Shown: positions 1 to 8,568 of the stretch, piece after piece
Layout of the letters: each line of letters starts with the position of its first letter
How positions within the stretch are numbered: the stretch's first letter is position 1
Origin: Ignavibacteria bacterium UBA2360
GTDB lineage: Bacteria; Bacteroidota; Ignavibacteria; Tepidaquicellales; OLB5
Reading direction: 5' to 3'
Assembly: GCA_002344125.1 (NCBI GenBank)
Contig: DDTQ01000011.1
Span: forward strand, 124,001-188,000
Length of the DNA: 64,000 bases
Position numbers and translations under genes: made by a program
Notes under the pieces: generated by a model
What the model saw: only the letters and a program-made list of their open reading frames with translations
What the model was told of the DNA's origin: nothing
Databases searched by the model: none

Positions 1-121
1 CAAGATAGGAAATGTATTTACCGTTTGGTGATATGAGGTAGCTTGTCTTTTCAGGATTTTTGAAGAAATCTTCTAAAGGGATAAGCCTGCTGTGTGGAGC
101 TGATTTTTGTGAGTTTTTCAT
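1..121 (-). CDS. S9 family peptidase, N-terminal fragment (cut by window edge)
   Basis: Reading the minus strand from an ATG at 121 gives 40 codons open to the window edge. The stretch LIPLEDFFKNPEK followed by ISPNGKYISYL matches the conserved beginning of cytoplasmic prolyl-oligopeptidase-type (S9) peptidases, where a Pro-Glu-Lys segment precedes the first propeller strand. No signal peptide is visible. It is divergent from the gene starting at 309, leaving about 190 bases of shared upstream DNA. The catalytic domain lies outside the window, so the call rests only on the N-terminus. Confidence 0.55.
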   Translation of the reverse strand, partial: MKNSQKSAPHSRLIPLEDFFKNPEKTSYLISPNGKYISYL

Positions 122-308
122 GAATTCTTAAGATTTTTATCAGTTAGTAATTGTTAACAAACTTAAGGAATTCTGCAATTATTAAGAAGTTAAAATTAAG
201 TGTACTAAATTGAGCGTTGAAATGTGCTGCAATAATGTATTTCATGGTATTTACTTAGAATAATAATTAATTTCCGCACTCTAAAACTTTCATTCAAAAG
301 CTAAAAAA

Positions 309-1784
309 GTGAAACAACTAATCAGATCAAAACCAGAGAAGGGCAGCGCAGGTGATTCACTTAAGAACAGTAACCTGGTACAATTGCTGAAGATATTTTC
401 AAGGGAAGAAAAAACTGAATTCGGCAAGTTTGTTCACTCCCCTTTGAACCCAAGAAATGAAACTGCCAGATTTTACGACTGCCTGAAAAAATATTTCCCA
501 AATTTTGAAGACATAAATTTTAAAAGGCAAACGGTGTTTGCTGAATTATACCCGGGGAAGAAATTCAGTGATGATGTAATAAGGAGAAATGCCAGCAACC
601 TGCTGAAACTGGCTGAAGATTTTATCGCCTTCAGGGAATTGAAAGAAGATCAGATTGCATTCAGCAATTTGGTAACAGATTACTACCTGAGAAAGGATCC
701 CGGAAATCTTTTTCTCCGCAAGGCGGGCAAAGCCCGGCTGCTTCTGGATGAAAATCCGCAGCGCAATGAAAATTATTATTACAGACTTGAACAGCTGAAT
801 ACATCCATTGCCTATTATTACTCAAAAGAAGACGCGACAAGAAAAAAGTTCGATAACACACCTGAGAGGATTGAACAAACATGGCAATTTGCTATTCATG
901 CGCTGCTATCCGTTTACGGCGCCGCTGTAAATGATATGCTTTACTTCAATAAAGAATACGATATCGAACTTCTGAAACCGCTCATGAATATATACAAAAG
1001 CAAAGCATTCAAAAGGAATAATACTACTGAAGTTCTGTATTATTGCATTAAACTGAGCACAGATGGCAGGAATGATGAAACATTTTACAGGCTGCTGGAA
1101 CTGCTTGAGGAAAGCTCATCGTTGTTCAGCAAAGCTGAGCTTTTCGGTTTTTATATTAGTTTGCATAATTACGCCTATGAAAGAAGCCTTGACCCCAAGA
1201 ACGAGATATGGGATATTGAGTTCAAAATAGCAGAAAGAATGCTTGAGCTGGGGCTGATAACTGAAAACGGAAAGATCACATCTGAATGGTTCGTAAATAC
1301 ATTTATTAAAGCGATCAGGGCCTCAAAACTTGAATTTGCCGAAAATTTCATAGAAGATTACCGTGAAATGCTGCCGAAGACAGAGCGTGAGAATGTTGTA
1401 AACACTTCGCGGGCTGAGCTGGCTTTTACCAGGAAAGATTATGTGAAGGCGCTGGAATATCTTGCAAAAGTAAAGTTCAACAATACCTGGGATAAATTAA
1501 GGGTAAACCATATGTATGTAAAGATACATTACGAGATGAACAATCCTGAATCATTTTATTACATTACTGATAGTTTTAAACATTTCCTCAAAGATGAACC
1601 TTCAATAAACGATTTCATCAAAAAGACTTTCGGTAATTTTCTGAATTACACAATACAGGTATTCAAAATGAGATCAGGAGAGGAAAAACCCGCAGGAGTT
1701 AACCTGAGGAAGAAGATACTGAACTCCCAAATTTCAGGTAACAAATGGCTGCTGGAAAAATTAAATGAACTTACAGGCAAATGA
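309..1784 (+). CDS. Hypothetical all-helical protein
   Basis: I do not recognise this 491-residue protein. It starts with GTG, has no signal peptide or membrane segment, and is rich in Lys, Glu, Leu and Tyr in a pattern that suggests continuous helices, possibly TPR-like helical pairs in the second half (for example the repeated ALEYLAKVKF-type segments near 370-400). It is probably cytoplasmic. The last codons and the stop lie in a 16-base tandem repeat (1764-1824), so copy-number change there would alter the C-terminus. It stands alone, convergent with the dehydrogenase gene at 1851. Confidence 0.7.
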   Translation: MKQLIRSKPEKGSAGDSLKNSNLVQLLKIFSREEKTEFGKFVHSPLNPRNETARFYDCLKKYFPNFEDINFKRQTVFAELYPGKKFSDDVIRRNASNLLKLAEDFIAFRELKEDQIAFSNLVTDYYLRKDPGNLFLRKAGKARLLLDENPQRNENYYYRLEQLNTSIAYYYSKEDATRKKFDNTPERIEQTWQFAIHALLSVYGAAVNDMLYFNKEYDIELLKPLMNIYKSKAFKRNNTTEVLYYCIKLSTDGRNDETFYRLLELLEESSSLFSKAELFGFYISLHNYAYERSLDPKNEIWDIEFKIAERMLELGLITENGKITSEWFVNTFIKAIRASKLEFAENFIEDYREMLPKTERENVVNTSRAELAFTRKDYVKALEYLAKVKFNNTWDKLRVNHMYVKIHYEMNNPESFYYITDSFKHFLKDEPSINDFIKKTFGNFLNYTIQVFKMRSGEEKPAGVNLRKKILNSQISGNKWLLEKLNELTGK

Positions 1785-1824
1785 ACTTACAGGTGAATGA
1801 ACTTACAGGTGAATAAACTTACCG
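1764..1824. repeat. 16-base tandem repeat, about 3.7 copies, spanning a stop codon
   Basis: The unit AATGAACTTACAGGTG occurs at 1764-1779 (ending CA instead of TG), 1780-1795 and 1796-1811, followed by a decayed fourth copy to about 1824. The first copy is coding and the stop TGA of the upstream gene falls in the second copy. The unit length is not a multiple of three, so gain or loss of a coding copy would shift the frame. Confidence 0.9.
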
Positions 1825-1850
1825 TAAATGAGAATTACCGTTTATCAGAA

Positions 1851-2792
1851 TTATTTGAATTTTTTCAGGAACGGATGGTAATCTCCTTTAATTCCCACCG
1901 GCGTTGAGGTCCTTATTTCATATACCGCTTTAATTGAAGGCATCGCTTCATCGATCCTGAAACCGTTACCGTTGAGTATTTCTGTGTAGCTGTTGGTATG
2001 CAGATCGGTAAATCCTTCTGAAAACTCGATCTCTTCCCCGTTCATTGTAATTGATCTGAAAGTTTTGTCACCTTCCTTAAGGTCATTCTTATCGATTGAA
2101 AGAAACCACTTTACATTCGCGTTTTCGAGCTCAAGTAATCCTGCAGCTTTATCTTCTTTGTAATAATGCAGGATGTTTGATTGAGGCGCGCCGAAGATCC
2201 ATGTTAACATGTCAAAAAAATGAATACCGATATTTGTTGCTATGCCGCCGGATTTCAGCATATCGCCCTTCCATGAGTAATGATACCATTTACCGCGCGG
2301 CGTAATATAGGTTAAAACTATATCGTATTTCTTTTTGCTTTTTGCCTGTTCAATTTTTTTCTTGAGCTCAATGATAGATGGATGCAATCTAAGCTGCAGA
2401 ATTGTGTAAACGTTCTTACCTGTTTCCTTTTCAAGTGACCTCAATGCGTCAGCGTTCCACGGGTTGAGCACAAGCGGCTTTTCACAAATGGCGTTCGCAT
2501 CGGCTCTAAGTGCAAACCTGATATGAGCATCATGCAGGTAGTTAGGCGAACAAATACTGACATAGTGAATGCGTTTATTCTCGCCATCCCTGCGCAGCTT
2601 TTCGCAATGGCGGTCAAATCTTTCAAATTCAGTAAAAAAAGCCGCCTCGGGGAAGTATGAGTCTATTATTCCCACAGAATCATTGGGGTCTAATATAGCC
2701 AGCAGGCTTTGGTCATTATCCCTGATTGCGCGTAAATGTCTTGGAGCCACAAAGCCTCCGGCGCCTATTAAAGCAAAATTATTTTTTGTCAT
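1851..2792 (-). CDS. UDP-N-acetylglucosaminuronate 3-dehydrogenase family (WlbA/WbpB-like)
   Basis: A 313-residue Gfo/Idh/MocA-type NAD-dependent dehydrogenase. The N-terminus FALIGAGGFVAPRHLRAI is the Rossmann glycine-rich loop in the form typical of WlbA/WbpB, and CEKPLVLNPWNA near residue 110 carries the conserved EKP motif. The block SGGIATNIGIHFFDML near 190 and NGEEIEFSEGFTDLHTNSY near 260 are also diagnostic of the subfamily. Those enzymes oxidise C3 of UDP-GlcNAcA on the way to 2,3-diacetamido-mannuronic acid in O-antigen or surface glycans. The aminotransferase and acetyltransferase partners are not in this window, so the pathway is inferred from family only. Confidence 0.82.
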   Translation of the reverse strand: MTKNNFALIGAGGFVAPRHLRAIRDNDQSLLAILDPNDSVGIIDSYFPEAAFFTEFERFDRHCEKLRRDGENKRIHYVSICSPNYLHDAHIRFALRADANAICEKPLVLNPWNADALRSLEKETGKNVYTILQLRLHPSIIELKKKIEQAKSKKKYDIVLTYITPRGKWYHYSWKGDMLKSGGIATNIGIHFFDMLTWIFGAPQSNILHYYKEDKAAGLLELENANVKWFLSIDKNDLKEGDKTFRSITMNGEEIEFSEGFTDLHTNSYTEILNGNGFRIDEAMPSIKAVYEIRTSTPVGIKGDYHPFLKKFK

Positions 2793-2918
2793 ATGTTCAG
2801 TATAGTAAACACGAAAATAACAAAAATATAGAAATAGAAGTATGTAAAATAAATTAGATAATTCCGCGCGGAATATTGAGAGAATTACAAAACGTAAATA
2901 TTATTTTGTATATTTTGT

Positions 2919-2926
2919 TATATTTG
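2919..2926 (+). promoter_or_regulatory. Possible -7 promoter element upstream of recG
   Basis: TATATTTG matches the Bacteroidota-type -7 consensus TAnnTTTG and lies 16 bases before the recG TTG start. I see no convincing -33 TTTG at the expected distance, so this is tentative. Confidence 0.35.
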
Positions 2927-2942
2927 TAGAAATATTATACAC

Positions 2943-5033
2943 TTGCAGAAAGTCAAAAAAACTGAAATAGCGTATATAAAAGGAGTTGGCCCCAAGCGCG
3001 CCGAAGCCTTTGCGAAACTGGGGTTAAAGTACTCCACTGATCTTATTTCTGTGTATCCAAGAATGCACCTGGTAAACACAACTATTGGTTCCCTGAGAAA
3101 CTACCACGACCAGAATGTAATAATTCGCGGAAGGATAATTGATAAACGCATGCCTTTCAAACCTAACCACCCAACCAGGATAAAGATATCGGATGATACC
3201 GGTTACATTGAATCGCTGATGTGGGGCAATACATTCTACAGGGAAAAACAATTTAAGATAGGTGATGAATACATCTTCTGGGGTAAAGTAGTATATAACG
3301 CCTATGAAAGAAACGTCAAGTTTGATATGCGTGACCATAAGAAACTTGAAGCAGGTGATGATGAAATGATGAAATACCCGTTAATACCTGTATATATTTT
3401 ATCGGAAGAACTCAGGAAAACATGGATAAAGCCGCTGACACTGACAAAAATCATTTTCAACGCGCTCAAAATTTCATCTGAGGGCATAAACGAAGTTTTA
3501 AATGAACCGGTGCGAATAGCGAATGACCTGCTTGACCACAGGCAGGCGGTTTTAAGGATGCACTATCCCCGCTCAATTGAAGATATTGAACTCACCAGGC
3601 AAACCCTTGCCTTTGAAGAGTTGTTTTACTTACAGCTGGTTATGGCATTGAAAAGGCGCTCAATTGAAACCGCAAAAAAAGGAATTCACTTTGAAAAGGT
3701 CGGCGGTAATTTTGAAAAACTCTTTAATGAACACCTTGGATTTGAGTTAACCGGCGCTCAAAAAAGAGTGATCAAAGAAATTGTATCAGATATGCGCTCC
3801 GGCAAACCAATGAACAGGCTTTTGCAGGGAGATGTAGGCAGCGGAAAAACGATAGTAGCGGTATTTTGTTTTTTGGTAGCCGCAGAAAACGGATACCAAT
3901 CAGCGTTTATGTGTCCCACAGAAATTCTTGCCGAACAGCATTTTAAGACCCTGAAGAATTATTTTGATAAGCTTGGGCTGAATGCCGTTCTGCTAACGGG
4001 CGGGCAAAAGAAGAAGCAGCGTGAAGAAGTGCTGGAATCGATCCGCTGCGGCAGAGCGCAGGTAATTGTAGGTACTCACGCGCTGATCCAGAGCTCTGTT
4101 GAATTCAGATCACTTGGGTTTGCGGTAATAGATGAGCAGCATAAGTTCGGGGTAATGCAGCGCGCCAAACTTCTTGCCAAAGGCAGCAATCCGGATGTGC
4201 TTGTTATGACAGCAACTCCAATACCCAGAACGCTTTCTCTGACAGTTTACGGCGATCTTGATGTATCTGTTATTGATGAACTGCCTAAGAACCGGAAAAA
4301 TATAAAAACCGCGCTGCGCGGTGAAACTGACAGGTTAAAAGTTTATAAGTTCATACGGGATGAAATTAACAGCGGCAGGCAGGCTTATATAGTGTATCCC
4401 ATAATAGAAGAATCCGAAAAACTTGACCTGAAATCCGCTGTGAAACATTTTGATATCCTGAAAAATGATGTTTTCCCTGATCTGAATTTGGGACTTGTAC
4501 ACGGCAAGATGAAATGGCAGGATATTGACAGTACGATTGAGGCATTCAAAGATAAGGCGCTGCAGATGCTGGTATCAACAACGGTTATTGAAGTTGGCAT
4601 TGATATACCCAACGCAACCATAATGTTAATAGAAGAAGCGCAGCGCTTCGGGCTTTCTCAGCTGCATCAGCTTCGCGGAAGGGTCGGCAGAGGCGCAGAG
4701 CAATCTTATTGCATACTTATGGCTGAGTCATCCGGGGAAATATCTGCTGAGCGCCTTAAGATCATGACAGAAACCAATGATGGATTCAGGATCTCAGAAA
4801 CTGATCTTAAGCTGCGGGGACCGGGTGAATTTTTCGGTATCAGGCAATCGGGTGATCTCAAGTTCACTGCAGCCGATCTTGTGAAAGATATGCCTTTAGT
4901 AGAAAAAGCACGTGAATCTGCTTTTAAGGTCGTCAGTGAAGATCCGCATCTAAGAAGTTATGAAAATTCTACAATCCGCGAGCACTTTCTTACCAACTAC
5001 AGGGAATCAATGGAACTGATCAAAATTGCATAG
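2943..5033 (+). CDS. recG: ATP-dependent DNA helicase RecG
   Basis: A full-length 696-residue RecG, the branch-migration helicase for stalled forks and recombination intermediates. The N-terminus has the GVGPKRAEAF helix-hairpin segment and then an OB-fold wedge domain (about 60-150). Helicase motifs follow in order: Walker A GDVGSGKT near 296, the DEQH box near 396, TATPIPRT near 423, and motif VI RLRGRVGR near 580. The C-terminal block TDLKLRGPGEFFGIRQSG is the RecG signature. The start is a TTG placed four residues before the conserved region, and a TATATTTG element (2919-2926) lies 16 bases upstream of it. Confidence 0.96.
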   Translation: MQKVKKTEIAYIKGVGPKRAEAFAKLGLKYSTDLISVYPRMHLVNTTIGSLRNYHDQNVIIRGRIIDKRMPFKPNHPTRIKISDDTGYIESLMWGNTFYREKQFKIGDEYIFWGKVVYNAYERNVKFDMRDHKKLEAGDDEMMKYPLIPVYILSEELRKTWIKPLTLTKIIFNALKISSEGINEVLNEPVRIANDLLDHRQAVLRMHYPRSIEDIELTRQTLAFEELFYLQLVMALKRRSIETAKKGIHFEKVGGNFEKLFNEHLGFELTGAQKRVIKEIVSDMRSGKPMNRLLQGDVGSGKTIVAVFCFLVAAENGYQSAFMCPTEILAEQHFKTLKNYFDKLGLNAVLLTGGQKKKQREEVLESIRCGRAQVIVGTHALIQSSVEFRSLGFAVIDEQHKFGVMQRAKLLAKGSNPDVLVMTATPIPRTLSLTVYGDLDVSVIDELPKNRKNIKTALRGETDRLKVYKFIRDEINSGRQAYIVYPIIEESEKLDLKSAVKHFDILKNDVFPDLNLGLVHGKMKWQDIDSTIEAFKDKALQMLVSTTVIEVGIDIPNATIMLIEEAQRFGLSQLHQLRGRVGRGAEQSYCILMAESSGEISAERLKIMTETNDGFRISETDLKLRGPGEFFGIRQSGDLKFTAADLVKDMPLVEKARESAFKVVSEDPHLRSYENSTIREHFLTNYRESMELIKIA

Positions 5034-5061
5034 TAATTATAAATTTTAAACTATACTAATA

Positions 5062-5694
5062 ATGTCCAATAGAGTAAAACCGCTGATAATCCTGATAATT
5101 CTTGCATGTATTTTCTGGCTTGAAATGTTTGTTTTAAAAACTTTCAATTTCTGGCTTGAAATGACAATTGCAGCTTCGCTGCTGGCAGGACTTGGACTGT
5201 ATTTTAATCACAAAAACGGTGAAGCAATAAACTACAGGCTTTGTTACTTTGAACCAAAATATATAGTCATCGGAATTCTTTCCGCAGCGCTGCTGTATAT
5301 TGTCTTTTATACCGGAGATATTGTTTCTAAGGTTATCCTTCCTTTCGCCGATAGGCAGGTTGTAGGTGTATATAACAATAAATCTCTCCTGGATCCTGCC
5401 ATAATAGGACTTCTGCTGCTGTTCATTATAGGGCCAGCAGAAGAGATCTTCTGGCGCGGCTTTGTACAGGATACACTTGCTGAAAAATTCGGGGATAATA
5501 AAGGCTGGATAGCGGCATCAATAATTTACGGGGCGGTACATATTGTCGCAATGAATTTTATGCTTTTCATGGCAGCGTTAATTTGCGGTCTCTTCTGGGG
5601 ATGGATCTTTAAAAAATACAGGTCTGTGTGGCCGGGAATAATTTCACATGCTTTGTGGGATCTGACTATTTTTGTCCTTCTGCCGGTCAGATAA
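5062..5694 (+). CDS. CPBP family intramembrane metalloprotease
   Basis: A 210-residue multi-pass membrane protein with about six hydrophobic segments. It carries the three CPBP (Abi/CAAX-protease-like) motifs: EEIFWRGF near 126 (the EExxxR motif), a conserved His in GAVHIVAMNF near 158, and HALWD near 195. These residues form the active site in the inner membrane. Substrates are unknown. It follows recG by 28 bases on the same strand and probably shares its transcript, which ends at the hairpin at 5711-5737. Confidence 0.85.
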   Translation: MSNRVKPLIILIILACIFWLEMFVLKTFNFWLEMTIAASLLAGLGLYFNHKNGEAINYRLCYFEPKYIVIGILSAALLYIVFYTGDIVSKVILPFADRQVVGVYNNKSLLDPAIIGLLLLFIIGPAEEIFWRGFVQDTLAEKFGDNKGWIAASIIYGAVHIVAMNFMLFMAALICGLFWGWIFKKYRSVWPGIISHALWDLTIFVLLPVR

Positions 5695-5710
5695 AACTTC
5701 TGTTAACAAA

Positions 5711-5737
5711 AAAAAGGGAGTCAAAGACTCCCTTTTT
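5711..5737. terminator. Bidirectional rho-independent terminator
   Basis: A perfect 12-base stem (AAAAAGGGAGTC paired with GACTCCCTTTTT) with an AAA loop. It sits between two convergent genes and has a T-run on either strand, so it can end both transcripts. Confidence 0.9.
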
Positions 5738-5757
5738 GCTGCACGAACAGAAATTTA

Positions 5758-6162
5758 TTATCTAATGAATTCAACCATTGCGCTTGCAACAGTGTTTTTC
5801 TTGCTGTCAAGCAGGAAGCATCTGTATATGCCTGGTGAATCAACTCTTAAGTCACTTGATTCAAAATATATATATTTCATATCTGCTGATACATCAAAAT
5901 CTACTTTTTTGTAATAATCAAAGCTATAACCATTGTATTTATCAAACTGTATTGAGCAGTCTTTTAATCCTAATGCGTAGTCACATTTAACCATTACTGT
6001 AACAGGACCGGTGTAGAACCTATCGCTGATGGAAACTTCACCTGAAGAACCGTATTTTTCGCAGAAATACAGAACAGGACCGTTCTGAGCTTTTAACTCA
6101 GCGGTCAATCCTAAAACAAACATTAAAGCAAAAACCCCTAAAAACAATTTAAATTTAGTCAT
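5758..6162 (-). CDS. Small secreted protein of unknown function
   Basis: A 134-residue protein with a clear signal peptide (residues 1 to about 25, ending AELKAQ). The mature part is about 110 residues, rich in Tyr, Asp, Ser and Val and with a strand-like alternation. It has three cysteines (near CEKYGSSGE, VKCDYALG, LKDCSIQF) plus one in YRCFLL, so disulfides are possible. I do not recognise the family. It is monocistronic: the terminator at 5711-5737 follows its stop, and about 200 AT-rich bases precede it. Confidence 0.75.
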   Translation of the reverse strand: MTKFKLFLGVFALMFVLGLTAELKAQNGPVLYFCEKYGSSGEVSISDRFYTGPVTVMVKCDYALGLKDCSIQFDKYNGYSFDYYKKVDFDVSADMKYIYFESSDLRVDSPGIYRCFLLDSKKNTVASAMVEFIR

Positions 6163-6398
6163 TTTGACCCTTTCTATTTATTAATAAAACTGAATAATAT
6201 TTATACAATTTAATAAAAAAAATGTTTCAAATAATATGCATATATTTGGTAAAAAACATACTTTTATTTTTTGAATTTGCAAGAAATAAAGTTAAATATA
6301 TGTATTATAATATCTTATTATATAACCAAAACTCCCAAACTATATGAAAATTTCAATCATATAAATTGTTGTTTCAAATTTATATATTTGAAAGTACG

Positions 6399-7847
6399 AT
6401 GAACTATATAAATCAAAAATTCAACAAAAACTCACAAAGGACAGAGTTTTTAATACCTTTGCTGAATATTCTTTCTGATTCAGTTTCAATAGTTGGAGCC
6501 TTCGTACTTTCGTATTATATAAGATTTTATTTTCCCCCGTTTGTGGAAATGGTACCTTTTAACGGTGCAATCCCGCCCTTAAGCGGATATATTATTCTGG
6601 CCTTAATAGTCCTTCCGGTTTGGCTCCTTATTTTCCAGTCCAGGAAAATGTTCCGTCCAAAACGTATAATATTTATTTTTGATGAATTCTTCCTGATCTC
6701 AAGGCTTGTTACCTTTGGTATAGTATTTTCATTTGGGTTGATATTTTTCTACAGGGTTTTTCCTTATTCAAGGGTTGTATTTCTCCTGGTTTGGTTAAGC
6801 TCAATAATATTCATAACCATTGGAAGGTACATTGTTCTTAAGTATGAAAAAAATCTATATAACCGGGGCAAAGGTCTTAAGGATACAATTCTTGCAGGAA
6901 GCAATCAAACTGCATATGATATTTATGATAAGTTCTCTGCTCACAAATATGCCGGTTTTAATATCATAGGATTTGTCGAAGAGCATCCCGGAGAATCAAA
7001 AGGATTGTTACCGGGGAACCTGAAACTGGGAACCTACAATGATCTGACAGATCTTGTTCAGAAGCTTAATATTGAAGCTGTACTTGTAACAATACCTTCA
7101 ACTGAACATGAAAAGCTTTTTGAAATGATGAAAAACAGTGAAGGTGAAAATGTTGAGTTTCTCATGGTTCCTGATTTCCTGGAGGTAATAACTTCATCGG
7201 TCCGTGTTCAGGAAATTGACGGAATACCTTTCCTTAAAATTAAAAGTATTCCAATGAATGTTTGGAACAGGATACTTAAGCGGGCATTTGATTTTTCCTT
7301 TGCTCTCGGGGTAATGCTACTTACATCGCCGCTTTTCATTATACTGGCCCTGGCGGTTAAGTTTTCCTCAAAGGGACCCATTTTTTACAAACAGGAGCGC
7401 CTGAGCATGACAGGCAAAAAATTTGACATGATCAAATTCCGCTCAATGGTAGTTGATGCAGAAAAAAACACAGGCGCAGTTTATGTTAAAAAGGGTGATT
7501 CAAGATATACACCAATAGGTGAAATGCTCAGAAAATATTCACTGGATGAGCTTCCGCAATTTCTGAATGTACTTAAAGGCGATATGAGCATTGTGGGGCC
7601 AAGACCTGAAAGAGAATACTTTATAAACCTTTTTAAAAGCAAAATACCCAAGTATCTTGACAGACACCGTATAAAATGCGGAATAACAGGCTGGGCACAG
7701 GTAAACGGCTTAAGGGGAAGTGATTCTTCAATTGAAAAAAGGATTGAATACGATATTTATTACATAGAACACTGGTCAATAGTTTTTGATCTTAAAATAA
7801 TCATCAAAACCATAAAGGAAATGTTCTTTTCAAAGGCGGCTTATTAA
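6399..7847 (+). CDS. Polyprenyl-phosphate sugar-1-phosphate transferase (WcaJ/WbaP-like)
   Basis: An initiating glycosyltransferase for exopolysaccharide or O-antigen synthesis. The N-terminal third has four transmembrane helices, then a CoA-binding-like Rossmann domain (about 140-270), then the catalytic bacterial sugar transferase domain (about 290 to the end) with one membrane-embedded helix. Diagnostic motifs are the FKRAFDFSFA-type entry, GPIFYKQER, MIKFRSM, LDELPQFLNVLKGDMSIVGPRPE and GITGWAQVNG. An in-frame TTG at 6366 would add 11 residues, but the ATG at 6399 gives the usual N-terminus MNYINQKF. The enzyme transfers hexose-1-phosphate onto undecaprenyl phosphate at the cytoplasmic face. 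The start of the next gene is 3 bases after its stop. Confidence 0.9.
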   Translation: MNYINQKFNKNSQRTEFLIPLLNILSDSVSIVGAFVLSYYIRFYFPPFVEMVPFNGAIPPLSGYIILALIVLPVWLLIFQSRKMFRPKRIIFIFDEFFLISRLVTFGIVFSFGLIFFYRVFPYSRVVFLLVWLSSIIFITIGRYIVLKYEKNLYNRGKGLKDTILAGSNQTAYDIYDKFSAHKYAGFNIIGFVEEHPGESKGLLPGNLKLGTYNDLTDLVQKLNIEAVLVTIPSTEHEKLFEMMKNSEGENVEFLMVPDFLEVITSSVRVQEIDGIPFLKIKSIPMNVWNRILKRAFDFSFALGVMLLTSPLFIILALAVKFSSKGPIFYKQERLSMTGKKFDMIKFRSMVVDAEKNTGAVYVKKGDSRYTPIGEMLRKYSLDELPQFLNVLKGDMSIVGPRPEREYFINLFKSKIPKYLDRHRIKCGITGWAQVNGLRGSDSSIEKRIEYDIYYIEHWSIVFDLKIIIKTIKEMFFSKAAY

Positions 7848-7850
7848 TAT

Positions 7851-8144
7851 ATGATAGAAGTAATACTTTTTTACGCTCATGCCGTATTCTTTGTTTACAT
7901 ATTTGCAAAAAACTATGTAGAGCAGAATACTACAAGCGCATTTTTAAGTACAATTTTTGTGATTATTATCTTTACTGTGGGGTGGACCTTTTCAGCGTTT
8001 GTTATAGGGTTCTTCATTCCCGATGACGGTGTGACAAGAATACTCACAAAAGCGGCATTTTCACTGGGGCTGCTGACTTTGCTTGAGTTGATCTTTTATA
8101 AATTTTACTTTGCTAAAAGCACGGTAAGAAAACAAATGGTATAA
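7851..8144 (+). CDS. Small membrane protein
   Basis: A 97-residue protein with three predicted transmembrane helices (about 3-20, 28-55, 67-88) and a basic C-terminus. I do not recognise a family. Its ATG is 3 bases after the stop of the sugar transferase gene, so the two are very likely cotranscribed and it may be an accessory to polysaccharide initiation. That role is inferred from position only. It is convergent with the gene ending at 8150, only five bases away. Confidence 0.65.
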   Translation: MIEVILFYAHAVFFVYIFAKNYVEQNTTSAFLSTIFVIIIFTVGWTFSAFVIGFFIPDDGVTRILTKAAFSLGLLTLLELIFYKFYFAKSTVRKQMV

Positions 8145-8149
8145 AATAT

Positions 8150-8536
8150 TCAATTCATCAATGCCGCAACATCACGGGGAAGAATACTTATCATGATCTT
8201 TCTTACCTGCATCCCTGATTTCACCGAGTAAATGCCCAAAACCGCTTCGCCTTCAACACCTTTTGATCTAAGCTTTGCACTGCTGCCATCAATACCCGTA
8301 AGCTCAATCAGGTTTTTTCCATCTTCTATAACAAAGTAAACTTCCAGTTCGCTAAACGGAACTTTGAAGCCAAGAATATTGGTTCTGTAAACTTCGATCA
8401 TCATTTCAGAGTGTAAACTTGCTTTCAATACTTCAGGTGTTTGCTGAATCTTTATATCACTTGAAGTAAAAATAATCCTATCCGCGGCAAGTATCAGCAG
8501 AATTACAGCAAGGATCCATACCAGTTTTTTATACAT
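8150..8536 (-). CDS. Small membrane-anchored protein of unknown function
   Basis: A 128-residue protein with one N-terminal hydrophobic helix (about 5-22), which may be an uncleaved anchor or a signal peptide, followed by a strand-rich soluble domain. I see no known motif. It is the last gene of a three-gene minus-strand operon, 32 bases after the degenerate amidohydrolase gene, which is itself coupled to the glycosylasparaginase-like gene. Confidence 0.65.
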   Translation of the reverse strand: MYKKLVWILAVILLILAADRIIFTSSDIKIQQTPEVLKASLHSEMMIEVYRTNILGFKVPFSELEVYFVIEDGKNLIELTGIDGSSAKLRSKGVEGEAVLGIYSVKSGMQVRKIMISILPRDVAALMN

Positions 8537-8568
8537 ACAAGATCGGGTTGAAGTTTGCTGCTTTTGTT

